A DNA stretch of 6,850 nt, taken from contig SKIM01000211.1 of assembly GCA_007116445.1 (NCBI GenBank), positions 1-6,850 of the forward strand. Direction: 5' to 3'. Both the position numbers and the translations under genes were made by a program. Numbering within the stretch: position 1 is the stretch's first letter; every line of letters begins with the position of its first letter. A model generated the notes under the pieces. The model saw only the letters and a list, made by a program, of their open reading frames with translations. It was not told where the DNA came from and did not search any database. The DNA comes from Natronohydrobacter sp. GTDB lineage: Bacteria; Pseudomonadota; Alphaproteobacteria; Rhodobacterales; Rhodobacteraceae. This document shows positions 1 through 5,198 of the stretch, in pieces.

Positions 1-170
1 AAATCGGCTTTCAGGATTTCGAACTGCTCTTTCAGCTCGTCATAGGCGAGGTCAGCCACATCTGACCCGGAGCGTGCCGTATCAGCCGCGCTCTGCTTCA
101 GTTTCTCGACCTTTTTTGCCACGTCCGCGGCGTCGTGATCGGCGGTGTCTTTCAGGCTGCGTTGGGCCAT
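1..170 (-). CDS. Small charged helical protein, partial (ElaB/YqjD/DUF883-like?)
   Basis: The N-terminal 56 residues are visible; the rest lies beyond the left edge of the window. The protein begins MAQRSLKDTADHDAADVAKK and is rich in Lys, Asp, Glu and Ala, with no Cys or Trp and no membrane segment in the visible part. It looks like a continuous amphipathic helix, ending in a stretch like YDELKEQFEILKAD. That composition and the L..QF..LK.D pattern recall the ElaB/YqjD/DUF883 group, ribosome- or membrane-associated stress proteins that normally end in one C-terminal membrane helix. The missing C-terminus would decide this. The ATG is supported by GGAGAG (174-179) three bases upstream. It follows the CsbD-like gene in the same direction across a 92-bp gap. 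I see no EcfG motif of its own, so it may be co-transcribed with that gene. The family assignment is inference. Confidence 0.55.
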   Translation of the reverse strand, partial: MAQRSLKDTADHDAADVAKKVEKLKQSAADTARSGSDVADLAYDELKEQFEILKAD

Positions 171-217
171 GATCTCTCCGTTCCGTGAAAAAGTGAAAAC
201 AAATGCAAGACCGGGGC

Positions 218-248
218 GCATGGCCGCCCGCATCGGGCGCGGCCATGC
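218..248. other. Intergenic imperfect hairpin
   Basis: An inverted repeat lies between the CsbD-like gene and the next minus-strand gene. The outer stem is GCATGGCC (218-225) with GGCCATGC (241-248). The inner stem is GCCCG (226-230) with CGGGC (234-238), giving 13 pairs with a 2-base bulge (239-240) and a 3-base loop. On the minus strand it is not followed directly by a T-run; the nearest T-rich stretch begins more than 10 bases later. It may be a weak terminator or an mRNA-stabilising intercistronic structure. The pairing is seen; the role is inferred. Confidence 0.5.
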
Positions 249-262
249 TGTATGCCGTCAGG

Positions 263-460
263 TCAGGCGCTTTGCGACCATTCATCAACCTGCTTTTCGG
301 CCTCTTCCTTCGCGATGCCGTATTTCTCCTGGATCTTGCCCACGAGCTTGTCGCGCTCGCCTGCGGCCTGGTCCAGCTCGTCATCCGTCAGCTCGCCCCA
401 TTTCGATTTTGCCGAGCCTTTGACCTGCGTCCATTTGCCTTTGATCTGATCCCAGTTCAT
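263..460 (-). CDS. CsbD-like general stress protein
   Basis: A complete 65-residue protein of the CsbD-like (UPF0337) family. It opens with the family signature MNWDQIKGKWTQVKGSAKSKWGELTDDEL, split here as MNWDQIKGKWTQVKG followed by SAKSKWGELTDDEL, and ends in a charged helix with KLVGKIQEKYGIAKEEAEKQ. The length matches the family (about 60-70 residues). It is predicted to be soluble, with no signal peptide or membrane segment. CsbD is a sigma-B-controlled protein in Bacillus, and alphaproteobacterial homologues are common members of the general stress regulon; the molecular function is unknown. The start is fixed by AGGAGA (466-471) five bases before the ATG. A perfect EcfG promoter lies 33 bases upstream, so EcfG control is strongly suggested. 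The family call is very secure; any biochemical role would be speculation. Confidence 0.93.
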   Translation of the reverse strand: MNWDQIKGKWTQVKGSAKSKWGELTDDELDQAAGERDKLVGKIQEKYGIAKEEAEKQVDEWSQSA

Positions 461-493
461 GACTGTCTCCTTTCAGATTGGTTACAGTCTAAG

Positions 494-518
494 AACGTGT
501 GACCTGTTCGCCGGTTCC
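494..518 (-). promoter_or_regulatory. EcfG promoter of the CsbD-like gene
   Basis: On the minus strand GGAAC (514-518) is followed by 16 bases and CGTT (494-497), an exact match to the alphaproteobacterial GSR consensus GGAAC-N16/17-CGTT. Transcription would start near 486-488, giving a short leader containing AGGAGA before the ATG at 460. The -35 box overlaps a small dyad, CCCGC-TG-GCGGG (517-528). The motif is seen; use by EcfG follows from the known consensus and the presence of ecfG in this window. Confidence 0.88.
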
Positions 519-586
519 CGCTGGCGGGCGGTTTTCTCGGGGGCTGCTGCGCGGCAAGCGGGGTCGGCCCGACAGGGCGCTGCGGC

Positions 587-2320
587 TCAGAAGGCCCGCC
601 CGGCAAGCCCCGAGCGCTCAGGGCCGGTCGGTGTCATCGGCAGGCGCAGGCACATTTCCCAGCCGAATCCGCGTGCGTCGCGCACAGGGCCGATCTGCAA
701 ATCGCCGCTGATCTGCAAGGCGAAAGCCGTCATCAGTTCATGCCCCAATCCGCCAGAGCAATCCGGCTCCGGGGCCTCTTCCGGCAGCGAATTGCGCACG
801 CGCAATTCGGCGTCTCCGTTGCGGTTGCAGCAGCTCACCCGAAGCTGCGCAGCGGTGCCGGGGCGCGGCGGTTGGGCGTATTTCAGGGCATTGGACAGCG
901 CTTCGGAAAACAACAGCGCGGCCGGGATGATCTTGTCATGTGCGACATCGACCGCTTCGAATTCCGTCTCGATATCCAGCGGCTCCATCTCGGATTGCGC
1001 AAGCGCCAGAGTTTCTGTCAGCACTGTTTCGAAAAAGCCGGTCGCATAGCTGTCCGAGACGTGTTTTTGTTCGTAAAAGGTGCGATGGATCGTCGCCAGC
1101 GAGCGCACGCGGCCTTGAACGCCTTGCAAGATGGCGCGGGCCTCGGGGTCACTCAGGCGCCGGATCTGCAAATTCAGGATCGACGCGATCATCTGCAGAT
1201 TGTTCTTCACCCGGTGGTGCACTTCCTTGAGCAACACTGTCTTTTCGCGCAGCGCCTCTTCCTGCTCGATTTCGTCGCGCCGGATCAGCAGCGCCATTTT
1301 CGTGAAGGTCGTATCGATTTCGCGCAATTCGCGCGGCGCATCATCAGGCAAGCGGCGAAACCCGTCGCGATTGCCCAGTGCGAAGCGGCGCAATTCCCCA
1401 TTGATCTGGCGCAGATGGCGCACCACCAGATAATGCACGGCCAGCATCACCACCGCGATGGAGGCCAACCACATCAGGACCGGAAAGCCCAGCTGCCAAT
1501 AGGGCAGGTCCTGCGCAGGCACAGCCTGTTCCGGGGCCAGACTGCTCAGCGCATACAGCTGGTCGGGGACGAGCTCCGCCAGCACGAAGACCCGCTCCTC
1601 TCCGCCTGCGCTTGTCGCGCGCAGCATGCGCTGGGGGCGGTCGATCAGATCAGCGAGCAGCGCCGCATCAGGCAGCATTTCGTGCTGCCCATTCGCCTCA
1701 TCGCGGGTCAGCGCATCTCCGCGCGCATTGACCAGAAACGTGATCTTCGTGCCAGCATCGAGGCTTGAGGGCGGGGATATCGCGTCAAACCGGTCCCGCC
1801 CGATGGAAACGGACATGAACCCCAGCAGATCATCGCCCTCGAAAACCGGGCGATTGGCGAGGACCACAGCGCGGCGCGAGACAGCCCCGTCGCGCTGAAA
1901 TGAAAAAGACGGCACCGGATTGTCCAGCGCAAACTGGAAATCCGGTGATGCGGCGAAATCGAGAAAGGCGCTGGTCGAGGAGCAGCGCATCTGCCCCTGC
2001 ACATCAATGAAGCCCGCGAAGCTGTAAAACCCCGAGCGCGCGATATAATCCGCCAGATAGGCCGAACAGCCTGTCGGGTCGTCCAGCCGCGCCGCAGCCT
2101 CAGAGCCCAACCGCATCGCCGAGATCATCGCGCTTTCCAGCAGCGCACGCGGGCCGGACACTGAGTCGATGGTCCGCGCCAGCATGGCGTCCTGTGCGGC
2201 TTTTTCCTGCGCCTGCCAGCTCTGGAATTCGGAATAGACCGCGATCGACCCAAGCGGTGCAAGTGCCAAGGTCAGCAACAGCGCAAGGCGCGTCGCCAGT
2301 CCATTGCGAATTCTCGGCAA
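587..2320 (-). CDS. Membrane sensor histidine kinase, HisKA_2 type (PhyK-like)
   Basis: A 577-residue inner-membrane sensor kinase. Helices at about 8-29 and 277-300 flank a roughly 245-residue periplasmic region. This resembles a Cache/PDC sensor, with two cysteines (C85, C113) around a FIDVQGQMRCSS segment that could form a disulfide. A HAMP-like linker (about 298-350) leads to the HisKA_2 phosphoacceptor box LLKEVHHRVKNNLQ, with the likely phospho-His at H369. The ATPase domain follows, with the N-box LFSEALSNALKYA (N477) and a glycine loop SGGLGHELM. HisKA_2/HWE kinases are the usual PhyR kinases, and its place 16 bp after ecfG makes PhyR the expected partner. No receiver domain is present, so it should pass phosphate directly. 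The start is TTG; the next in-frame ATG would remove the first membrane helix. The sensed signal is unknown. Confidence 0.9.
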   Translation of the reverse strand: MPRIRNGLATRLALLLTLALAPLGSIAVYSEFQSWQAQEKAAQDAMLARTIDSVSGPRALLESAMISAMRLGSEAAARLDDPTGCSAYLADYIARSGFYSFAGFIDVQGQMRCSSTSAFLDFAASPDFQFALDNPVPSFSFQRDGAVSRRAVVLANRPVFEGDDLLGFMSVSIGRDRFDAISPPSSLDAGTKITFLVNARGDALTRDEANGQHEMLPDAALLADLIDRPQRMLRATSAGGEERVFVLAELVPDQLYALSSLAPEQAVPAQDLPYWQLGFPVLMWLASIAVVMLAVHYLVVRHLRQINGELRRFALGNRDGFRRLPDDAPRELREIDTTFTKMALLIRRDEIEQEEALREKTVLLKEVHHRVKNNLQMIASILNLQIRRLSDPEARAILQGVQGRVRSLATIHRTFYEQKHVSDSYATGFFETVLTETLALAQSEMEPLDIETEFEAVDVAHDKIIPAALLFSEALSNALKYAQPPRPGTAAQLRVSCCNRNGDAELRVRNSLPEEAPEPDCSGGLGHELMTAFALQISGDLQIGPVRDARGFGWEMCLRLPMTPTGPERSGLAGRAF

Positions 2321-2327
2321 ATCGCTG

Positions 2328-2333
2328 CTCCCT
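2328..2333 (-). promoter_or_regulatory. RBS fixing the TTG start of the kinase
   Basis: On the minus strand AGGGAG lies seven bases before TTG (2318-2320), within the 16-bp gap between the ecfG stop (TAG, 2337-2339) and the kinase. No ATG or GTG in frame lies near it, and a start further inside would lose the N-terminal membrane helix. TTG is therefore the best start. It is a weak initiation codon, which may keep the kinase below sigma-factor levels. Confidence 0.75.
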
Positions 2334-2336
2334 GTG

Positions 2337-2912
2337 CTAGAGGCTATCGGGCGACAGGGCCATCACTGCAGCAACGGACGCGTCGCTGTCTTCCATCGCA
2401 TCCTCAGTATCCATATGCAAAAGCTTGGCGAGTGTTGCGCGCCCGCGATTGGCGCGGCTCTTGATGGTGCCGGGGGCGCAGCCGCAGGTTTCGGCGGCTT
2501 CCTCGACCGAGAAACCAAGCGCGCCCACCAGAAGCACGGCTTCGCGCTGGGCGACGGGAAGCTGGCGCAAGGCGTCATTCAGCTCTTGCATGGCCAGCCT
2601 GCCATCGTGGTCGGGTTTGCTGCTCAGCCGCGCGGCAATCGCGCCGTCACTGTCGGACACTTCGCGCGCGCGCTTGCGCATCACGGACAGGAAGGTGTTG
2701 CGCAGAATCGTGAACAGCCAGGCGCGCAGGTTGGTCCCCTCCTTGTAAAGGTGAAACTTGCTCCAGGCCTTGAGCACCGTTTCCTGCACCAGATCGTCAG
2801 CCGCAGCATGATCGCCGGTCAGACCCCGCGCGAAGGCGCGCAGGGCGGGCAGATGCGTGACGATGTCTTCACGCGCATCCGCCGAGGCTGCGCGCAGATC
2901 CTTGGCACTCAT
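2337..2912 (-). CDS. ecfG: General stress response ECF sigma factor EcfG
   Basis: A 191-residue extracytoplasmic-function sigma factor of the EcfG (ECF15) group, which directs RNA polymerase to GGAAC-N16/17-CGTT promoters. Region 2 spans about 16-83, with HLPALRAFARGLTG, DDLVQETVLKAW and GTNLRAWLFTILRNTFLS. Region 4 spans about 105-160, with LPVAQREAVLLVGALGFSVEEAAE followed by the recognition helix CAPGTIKSRANRGR. The chosen ATG (2910-2912) overlaps the nepR stop as ATGA, so translation is probably coupled. A longer reading back to 3101 would add residues from the nepR frame-shadow and is rejected. NepR holds the protein inactive until PhyR-P removes it. The divergent promoter region carries a matching EcfG site, so ecfG should activate its own operon. 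Identity is secure from motifs and neighbours. Confidence 0.96.
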   Translation of the reverse strand: MSAKDLRAASADAREDIVTHLPALRAFARGLTGDHAAADDLVQETVLKAWSKFHLYKEGTNLRAWLFTILRNTFLSVMRKRAREVSDSDGAIAARLSSKPDHDGRLAMQELNDALRQLPVAQREAVLLVGALGFSVEEAAETCGCAPGTIKSRANRGRATLAKLLHMDTEDAMEDSDASVAAVMALSPDSL

Positions 2913-3094
2913 GCTTTGTCCGATCCGTTGCTGTTTTCCTGCTCGCGCAGTGCCGTCAGCAGATCTGACAGCGCCTTGGGCAGCTCTTCGGAGGCCGTTT
3001 CCGAATACAGCCGCTTCAGATTGGCGTCGATCTGCTGCGCGACATCTGGCGGCACTGCGCCGCGTGACTTGTTCTTTCCTGTCATGCTCACCAT
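2909..3094 (-). CDS. nepR: Anti-sigma factor NepR
   Basis: A small protein of 61 residues (58 if initiated at the ATG at 3083-3085). The family core is visible: PPDVAQQIDANLKRLYSETASEELPKALSDLLTALREQE, here split as PPDVAQQIDANLKRLYSE, then TASEELPKALSDLLTALREQE. It contains the two helices that clamp EcfG or, alternatively, the sigma-like domain of PhyR-P. It acts in the cytosol by sequestering EcfG in unstressed cells. It is the first gene of the nepR-ecfG-kinase operon and its TGA overlaps the ecfG ATG. Neither candidate ATG has a well-spaced ribosome site: GTGAAGA abuts the upstream one and GGTGAG lies one base before the downstream one. The exact start is therefore uncertain. Identity is secure from the conserved core and its place next to ecfG and phyR. 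Confidence 0.93.
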   Translation of the reverse strand: MVSMTGKNKSRGAVPPDVAQQIDANLKRLYSETASEELPKALSDLLTALREQENSNGSDKA

Positions 3095-3171
3095 TCTTCA
3101 CTCATGATCCTGCCGGGTAATCCGCTTTTGACACATTGCACTAACGGCTTCAAAAAAAAGATATGCCTTTC

Positions 3172-3196
3172 GGAACCCAACGGGGCACGGGGCGTT
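3172..3196 (+). promoter_or_regulatory. EcfG promoter of phyR
   Basis: GGAAC (3172-3176) and CGTT (3193-3196) are separated by 16 bases, a full match to the EcfG consensus, pointing at phyR. The expected start site is near 3203, giving a leader of about 93 bases that contains two dyads (3221-3256). Each -35 element lies outside the other promoter's -10 element, so the two promoters occupy the same DNA faces and could not both be filled by holoenzyme at once. Confidence 0.88.
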
Positions 3197-3204
3197 ATGG
3201 TTCC
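3179..3204 (-). promoter_or_regulatory. EcfG promoter of nepR-ecfG-kinase
   Basis: On the minus strand GGAAC (3200-3204) and CGTT (3179-3182) are separated by 17 bases, a full match to the EcfG consensus. It points at nepR, leaving a leader of roughly 75-80 bases. It would give positive feedback on the sigma factor and negative feedback through NepR. It is interleaved with the phyR promoter on the other strand; the two share 18 bp. Confidence 0.88.
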
Positions 3205-3220
3205 ACGGTTTCGCAAGAAA

Positions 3221-3256
3221 CTTTTCCGAATGTTCGAAAAGGCTATGTAGCCCTTT
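3221..3256. promoter_or_regulatory. Tandem imperfect dyads in the phyR leader
   Basis: Two near-perfect inverted repeats sit side by side, each centred on TG and each with one extra C in one arm. The first has arms CTTTTCCGAA (3221-3230) and TTCGAAAAG (3233-3241). The second has arms AAAAGGCTA (3237-3245) and TAGCCCTTT (3248-3256). They share the GAAAAGG segment, so in RNA the two pairings would exclude each other. They lie inside the predicted phyR leader and upstream of the -35 of the nepR promoter. They could be operators or an RNA switch; the symmetry is seen, the role is not. Confidence 0.4.
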
Positions 3257-3284
3257 CTCACGACCTGATCGCATATGCCACACA

Positions 3285-3290
3285 AGAGGA
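3285..3290 (+). promoter_or_regulatory. RBS fixing the phyR start
   Basis: AGAGGA lies five bases before the ATG at 3296-3298. An in-frame ATG 21 bases further upstream (3275) has no recognisable ribosome site, and the family usually begins close to the first helix of the sigma-like domain. The ATG at 3296 is therefore preferred. Confidence 0.75.
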
Positions 3291-3295
3291 TCTTC

Positions 3296-4090
3296 ATGTC
3301 ACAATCGCTGCAGATCGCCAAGGAACTGCCTTATCTGCGCCGCTATGCGCGCGCCCTGACCGGGGCGCAGAGCACCGGGGACCGGTATGCAGCTGCGACG
3401 CTGGAAGCCATCCTGCATGATCGCGCGCTGCTGGATTCCGAGCTTACGCCCAAACTCGCCCTGTTTCGCGCCTTTCACACAGTCTGGCAAAGCACCGGCG
3501 CGCCCGTTGAAGGGGCCGAGATCGAAGGGATCGAAGCGCGCGCGCAGGAGCTTCTGGCGCAGCTGACCGCCAATACACGCGAGGCGCTGTTGCTGCGCGC
3601 CCTTGAAGAGTTTTCTTTCGCCGATATCGGCGCGATCATCCAGATCAGCGAAGACGAGGCGCGCGAACTGGTCGCGATCGCCTATCATGAAATGTCGCGC
3701 TCGGTGCAGGGCCGGGTGCAGATCATCGAGGATGAACCGCTGATCGCGCTCGACTTGAAAAGCATCGTGACCGATATGGGCCATGACGTGACCGGAATTG
3801 CACGCACCCACAAGGAAGCCGTCGTTTTGGGCAAGCGCGAGCAGCCCGACCTGATCCTGGCCGACATCCATCTGGCCGATGACAGCTCTGGCATTGAAGC
3901 AGTGGGCGAGCTGATGAAGGATTATCCCGATATCCCGGTGATCTTCATCACAGCCTATCCCGAACGGCTGTTGACCGGTGAAAAGCCTGAACCCGCCTTC
4001 CTGATCCCGAAACCGTTTCAGGAAGAACAGGTGCGCTCGGCCGTGTCGCAGGCCATGTTCTTCGCGTCCACCAAGACGCTGCAGGCCTGA
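3296..4090 (+). CDS. phyR: Anti-anti-sigma response regulator PhyR
   Basis: A 264-residue protein, the normal PhyR length, with an N-terminal EcfG-like domain fused to a C-terminal receiver. Sigma2-like residues are about 8-60 (LPYLRRYARALTG) and sigma4-like about 82-135 (LTANTREALLLRALEEFSFADIG). The receiver starts at about 140 with VQIIEDEP (acid pocket E145, D146), the phosphoacceptor D190 in LILADIHLADD, T219 in VIFITAYPE and K239 in PKPF. ITAYPE fits the FATGUY-type receivers that characterise this pathway. When phosphorylated, the sigma-like domain is released and binds NepR, freeing EcfG. It is divergent from nepR-ecfG-kinase with its own EcfG promoter, which closes a positive loop. 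A Crp/Fnr-type gene follows after 8 bp. All key receiver residues are intact, so it should be active. Confidence 0.97.
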   Translation: MSQSLQIAKELPYLRRYARALTGAQSTGDRYAAATLEAILHDRALLDSELTPKLALFRAFHTVWQSTGAPVEGAEIEGIEARAQELLAQLTANTREALLLRALEEFSFADIGAIIQISEDEARELVAIAYHEMSRSVQGRVQIIEDEPLIALDLKSIVTDMGHDVTGIARTHKEAVVLGKREQPDLILADIHLADDSSGIEAVGELMKDYPDIPVIFITAYPERLLTGEKPEPAFLIPKPFQEEQVRSAVSQAMFFASTKTLQA

Positions 4091-4098
4091 TCGCGGCC

Positions 4099-4929
4099 AT
4101 GGCAGCGGATGTGGAAGGGGCGCAGGGGGGCGGAGAGCTGATCCAGCCGCGCGCCCCGGCGTCGGATGCCAAAGCGCTGAGTGATGCGCGGCCTGCGCCG
4201 CGGCCTGTGCCGTCGGCCTGCGCAAGATGCAGCCTGCGCAAACAGACGGCTTTCACAGCGTTCAGCGCACATGAACTGACTTTCATGGAAAGCTTTCGCG
4301 TCGGTGAAACGCATCTGCGCGCGGGCGAGGTGCTCTATCACGAAGGCGATGCGCTCGATCTGTTCTACACTGCGAAATCGGGGCAGGGGGCGCGATATAA
4401 ATACCTGACCAATGGCGACCGGCAATTGGTGAATTTCGTCTTTCCCGGTGACACGATCGGCCTGCAGGGCGTGCTGGAAGATGCGGCCGCCTGCACGGTC
4501 GCGGCGGCCAGTGACATGGTGTTCTGCACTTTCCGCCGCACGCGCCTGAACGAGCTTTTCACCCATAGCCCGGATCGTGGGTTTGCACTGGTCTGGATCT
4601 CGGCAGCAGAGGAGCATTTCCTCAGCGAGATCATTGCCGCGCTGGGCCAGCGCACCGCACAGCAACGCATGGCCTGGGCGTTGCTGAAAATTCACCGTCG
4701 GCTCAGTGACCTGGGTCTGGCGCAGGGCGATGCGGTGCCATTTCCCTTCCGCCAGCGCGATCTGGCCGATGCGCTGGGCCTGTCGCTTGTCCATACCAAC
4801 AAGACGCTGGCCGGTTTGCGTGCTCATGCGCAATGGCAAGACGGTATGCTCACGCTGAGCAATCGCCCGGCGCTGTCCGAGATCGCAATGCTGCCACATG
4901 ACCAGCCCCCGCCGCGCCCGCTTTTGTGA
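4099..4929 (+). CDS. Crp/Fnr-family transcriptional regulator
   Basis: A 276-residue regulator if started at the ATG 8 bp after phyR. A cyclic-nucleotide-binding-like beta barrel (about 60-155) contains LRAGEVLYHEGDALDLFYTAKSG, RYKYLTNGDRQLVNFVFPGDTIGLQG. A dimer helix follows (about 165-200), then a winged helix-turn-helix (about 217-255) with PFRQRDLADALGLSLVHTNKTLAGLR. The barrel lacks a clear CRP-type cAMP pocket. The RYK.L..GDRQ..NF.FPGD pattern matches a large alphaproteobacterial Crp/Fnr branch with mostly unknown signals. An N-terminal C41-x2-C44 (SACARCSLR) recalls FNR relatives, but only C132 and C143 exist besides, so an Fe-S cluster is doubtful. The first 40 residues are Ala/Pro-rich and low in information. 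A GTG at codon 37 would give a more typical 240 residues, but no good ribosome site supports either. It is probably co-transcribed with phyR. The target genes are unknown. Confidence 0.9.
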   Translation: MAADVEGAQGGGELIQPRAPASDAKALSDARPAPRPVPSACARCSLRKQTAFTAFSAHELTFMESFRVGETHLRAGEVLYHEGDALDLFYTAKSGQGARYKYLTNGDRQLVNFVFPGDTIGLQGVLEDAAACTVAAASDMVFCTFRRTRLNELFTHSPDRGFALVWISAAEEHFLSEIIAALGQRTAQQRMAWALLKIHRRLSDLGLAQGDAVPFPFRQRDLADALGLSLVHTNKTLAGLRAHAQWQDGMLTLSNRPALSEIAMLPHDQPPPRPLL

Positions 4930-4949
4930 CCCTGGGCAAAGGCGCGCAA

Positions 4950-4974
4950 GGAACCGCAGCGGGGGGGGCGCGTT
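4950..4974 (+). promoter_or_regulatory. EcfG promoter of the PLDc_N gene
   Basis: GGAAC (4950-4954), 16 bases, then CGTT (4971-4974) gives an exact EcfG consensus, starting 21 bp after the Crp/Fnr stop codon. Eight consecutive G residues (4961-4968) lie in the spacer, so small length changes there would alter box spacing. The ATG of the small membrane protein is 30 bases downstream. Confidence 0.87.
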
Positions 4975-4993
4975 CACGTCGTGTCACAATTTC

Positions 4994-4999
4994 AGGAGA
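4994..4999 (+). promoter_or_regulatory. RBS fixing the PLDc_N start
   Basis: AGGAGA stands five bases before ATG (5005-5007). A longer reading from a GTG at 4981 would begin at or next to the predicted transcription start with no ribosome site, so the ATG is chosen. The context AGGAGACAGACATGAAC is almost the same as that of the CsbD-like gene (AGGAGACAGTCATGAAC). Confidence 0.85.
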
Positions 5000-5004
5000 C
5001 AGAC

Positions 5005-5187
5005 ATGAACGCGAATTATTCCGGCTTCTTCGGGCTGATCCATCTGGCACTGGTCGTCTGGGCGGCCGTGTCGATCCTCGGCTCAGGCGGGAGCACCGGC
5101 CAGAAAGTGTTGTGGATCCTGCTTGTGCTGCTCTTCCCGGTCGTGGGTCTGATCATCTGGCTGATCGCAGGGCCGAAACAGGCCTGA
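5005..5187 (+). CDS. PLDc_N-type small membrane protein
   Basis: A 60-residue protein made of two membrane helices (about 7-26 and 34-55) joined by a Gly/Ser-rich turn (GSGGSTGQK). The second helix carries the pattern KVLWILLVLLFPVVGLIIWL, then IAGPK. This is the signature of the phospholipase D/nuclease N-terminal (PLDc_N) domain, here without any HKD catalytic domain, so it is not an enzyme. Stand-alone PLDc_N proteins are common bacterial inner-membrane proteins, often stress-induced, with no established function. A perfect EcfG promoter and a strong ribosome site precede it, so it is probably a GSR effector at the cell envelope. The next gene starts 70 bp downstream on the same strand with no convincing terminator between; only a 5-bp stem (CAGGC 5179-5183 with GCCTG 5189-5193) spans the stop codon. 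Read-through into the photolyase is therefore plausible. Confidence 0.85.
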   Translation: MNANYSGFFGLIHLALVVWAAVSILGSGGSTGQKVLWILLVLLFPVVGLIIWLIAGPKQA

Positions 5188-5198
5188 TGCCTGCGGGT

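Noticed and set aside
180..184. GGAAC on the minus strand before the leftmost gene as an EcfG -35 box
   Set aside because: It merges with the ribosome site only about ten bases before the ATG, leaving no room for a -10 box and start site.
524..586. Intrinsic terminator after the kinase gene on the minus strand
   Set aside because: Only 4-5 bp GC-rich stems are present, without a T-run; transcription may run toward the CsbD-like gene.
740..1768. Open frame of 342 codons on the plus strand opposite the sensor kinase
   Set aside because: It is antisense to well-conserved kinase sequence, rich in Arg, Gln and His, with no domain and no ribosome site.
2913..3101. N-terminal extension of EcfG back to 3101
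   Set aside because: The added residues are the shifted translation of nepR, and the family begins near MSAKDLRAASADAREDIVTHL; the ATGA overlap gives a natural start.
4219..4532. FNR-type [4Fe-4S] oxygen sensor
   Set aside because: Only one CxxC pair exists in the N-terminal region and the remaining cysteines (C132, C143) do not match the FNR four-cysteine arrangement closely enough to claim a cluster.
4018..4977. Open frame of 319 codons on the minus strand opposite the Crp/Fnr gene
   Set aside because: It is a shadow of the Crp/Fnr coding frame with no family features; a similar shadow (3299-4225) lies opposite phyR.
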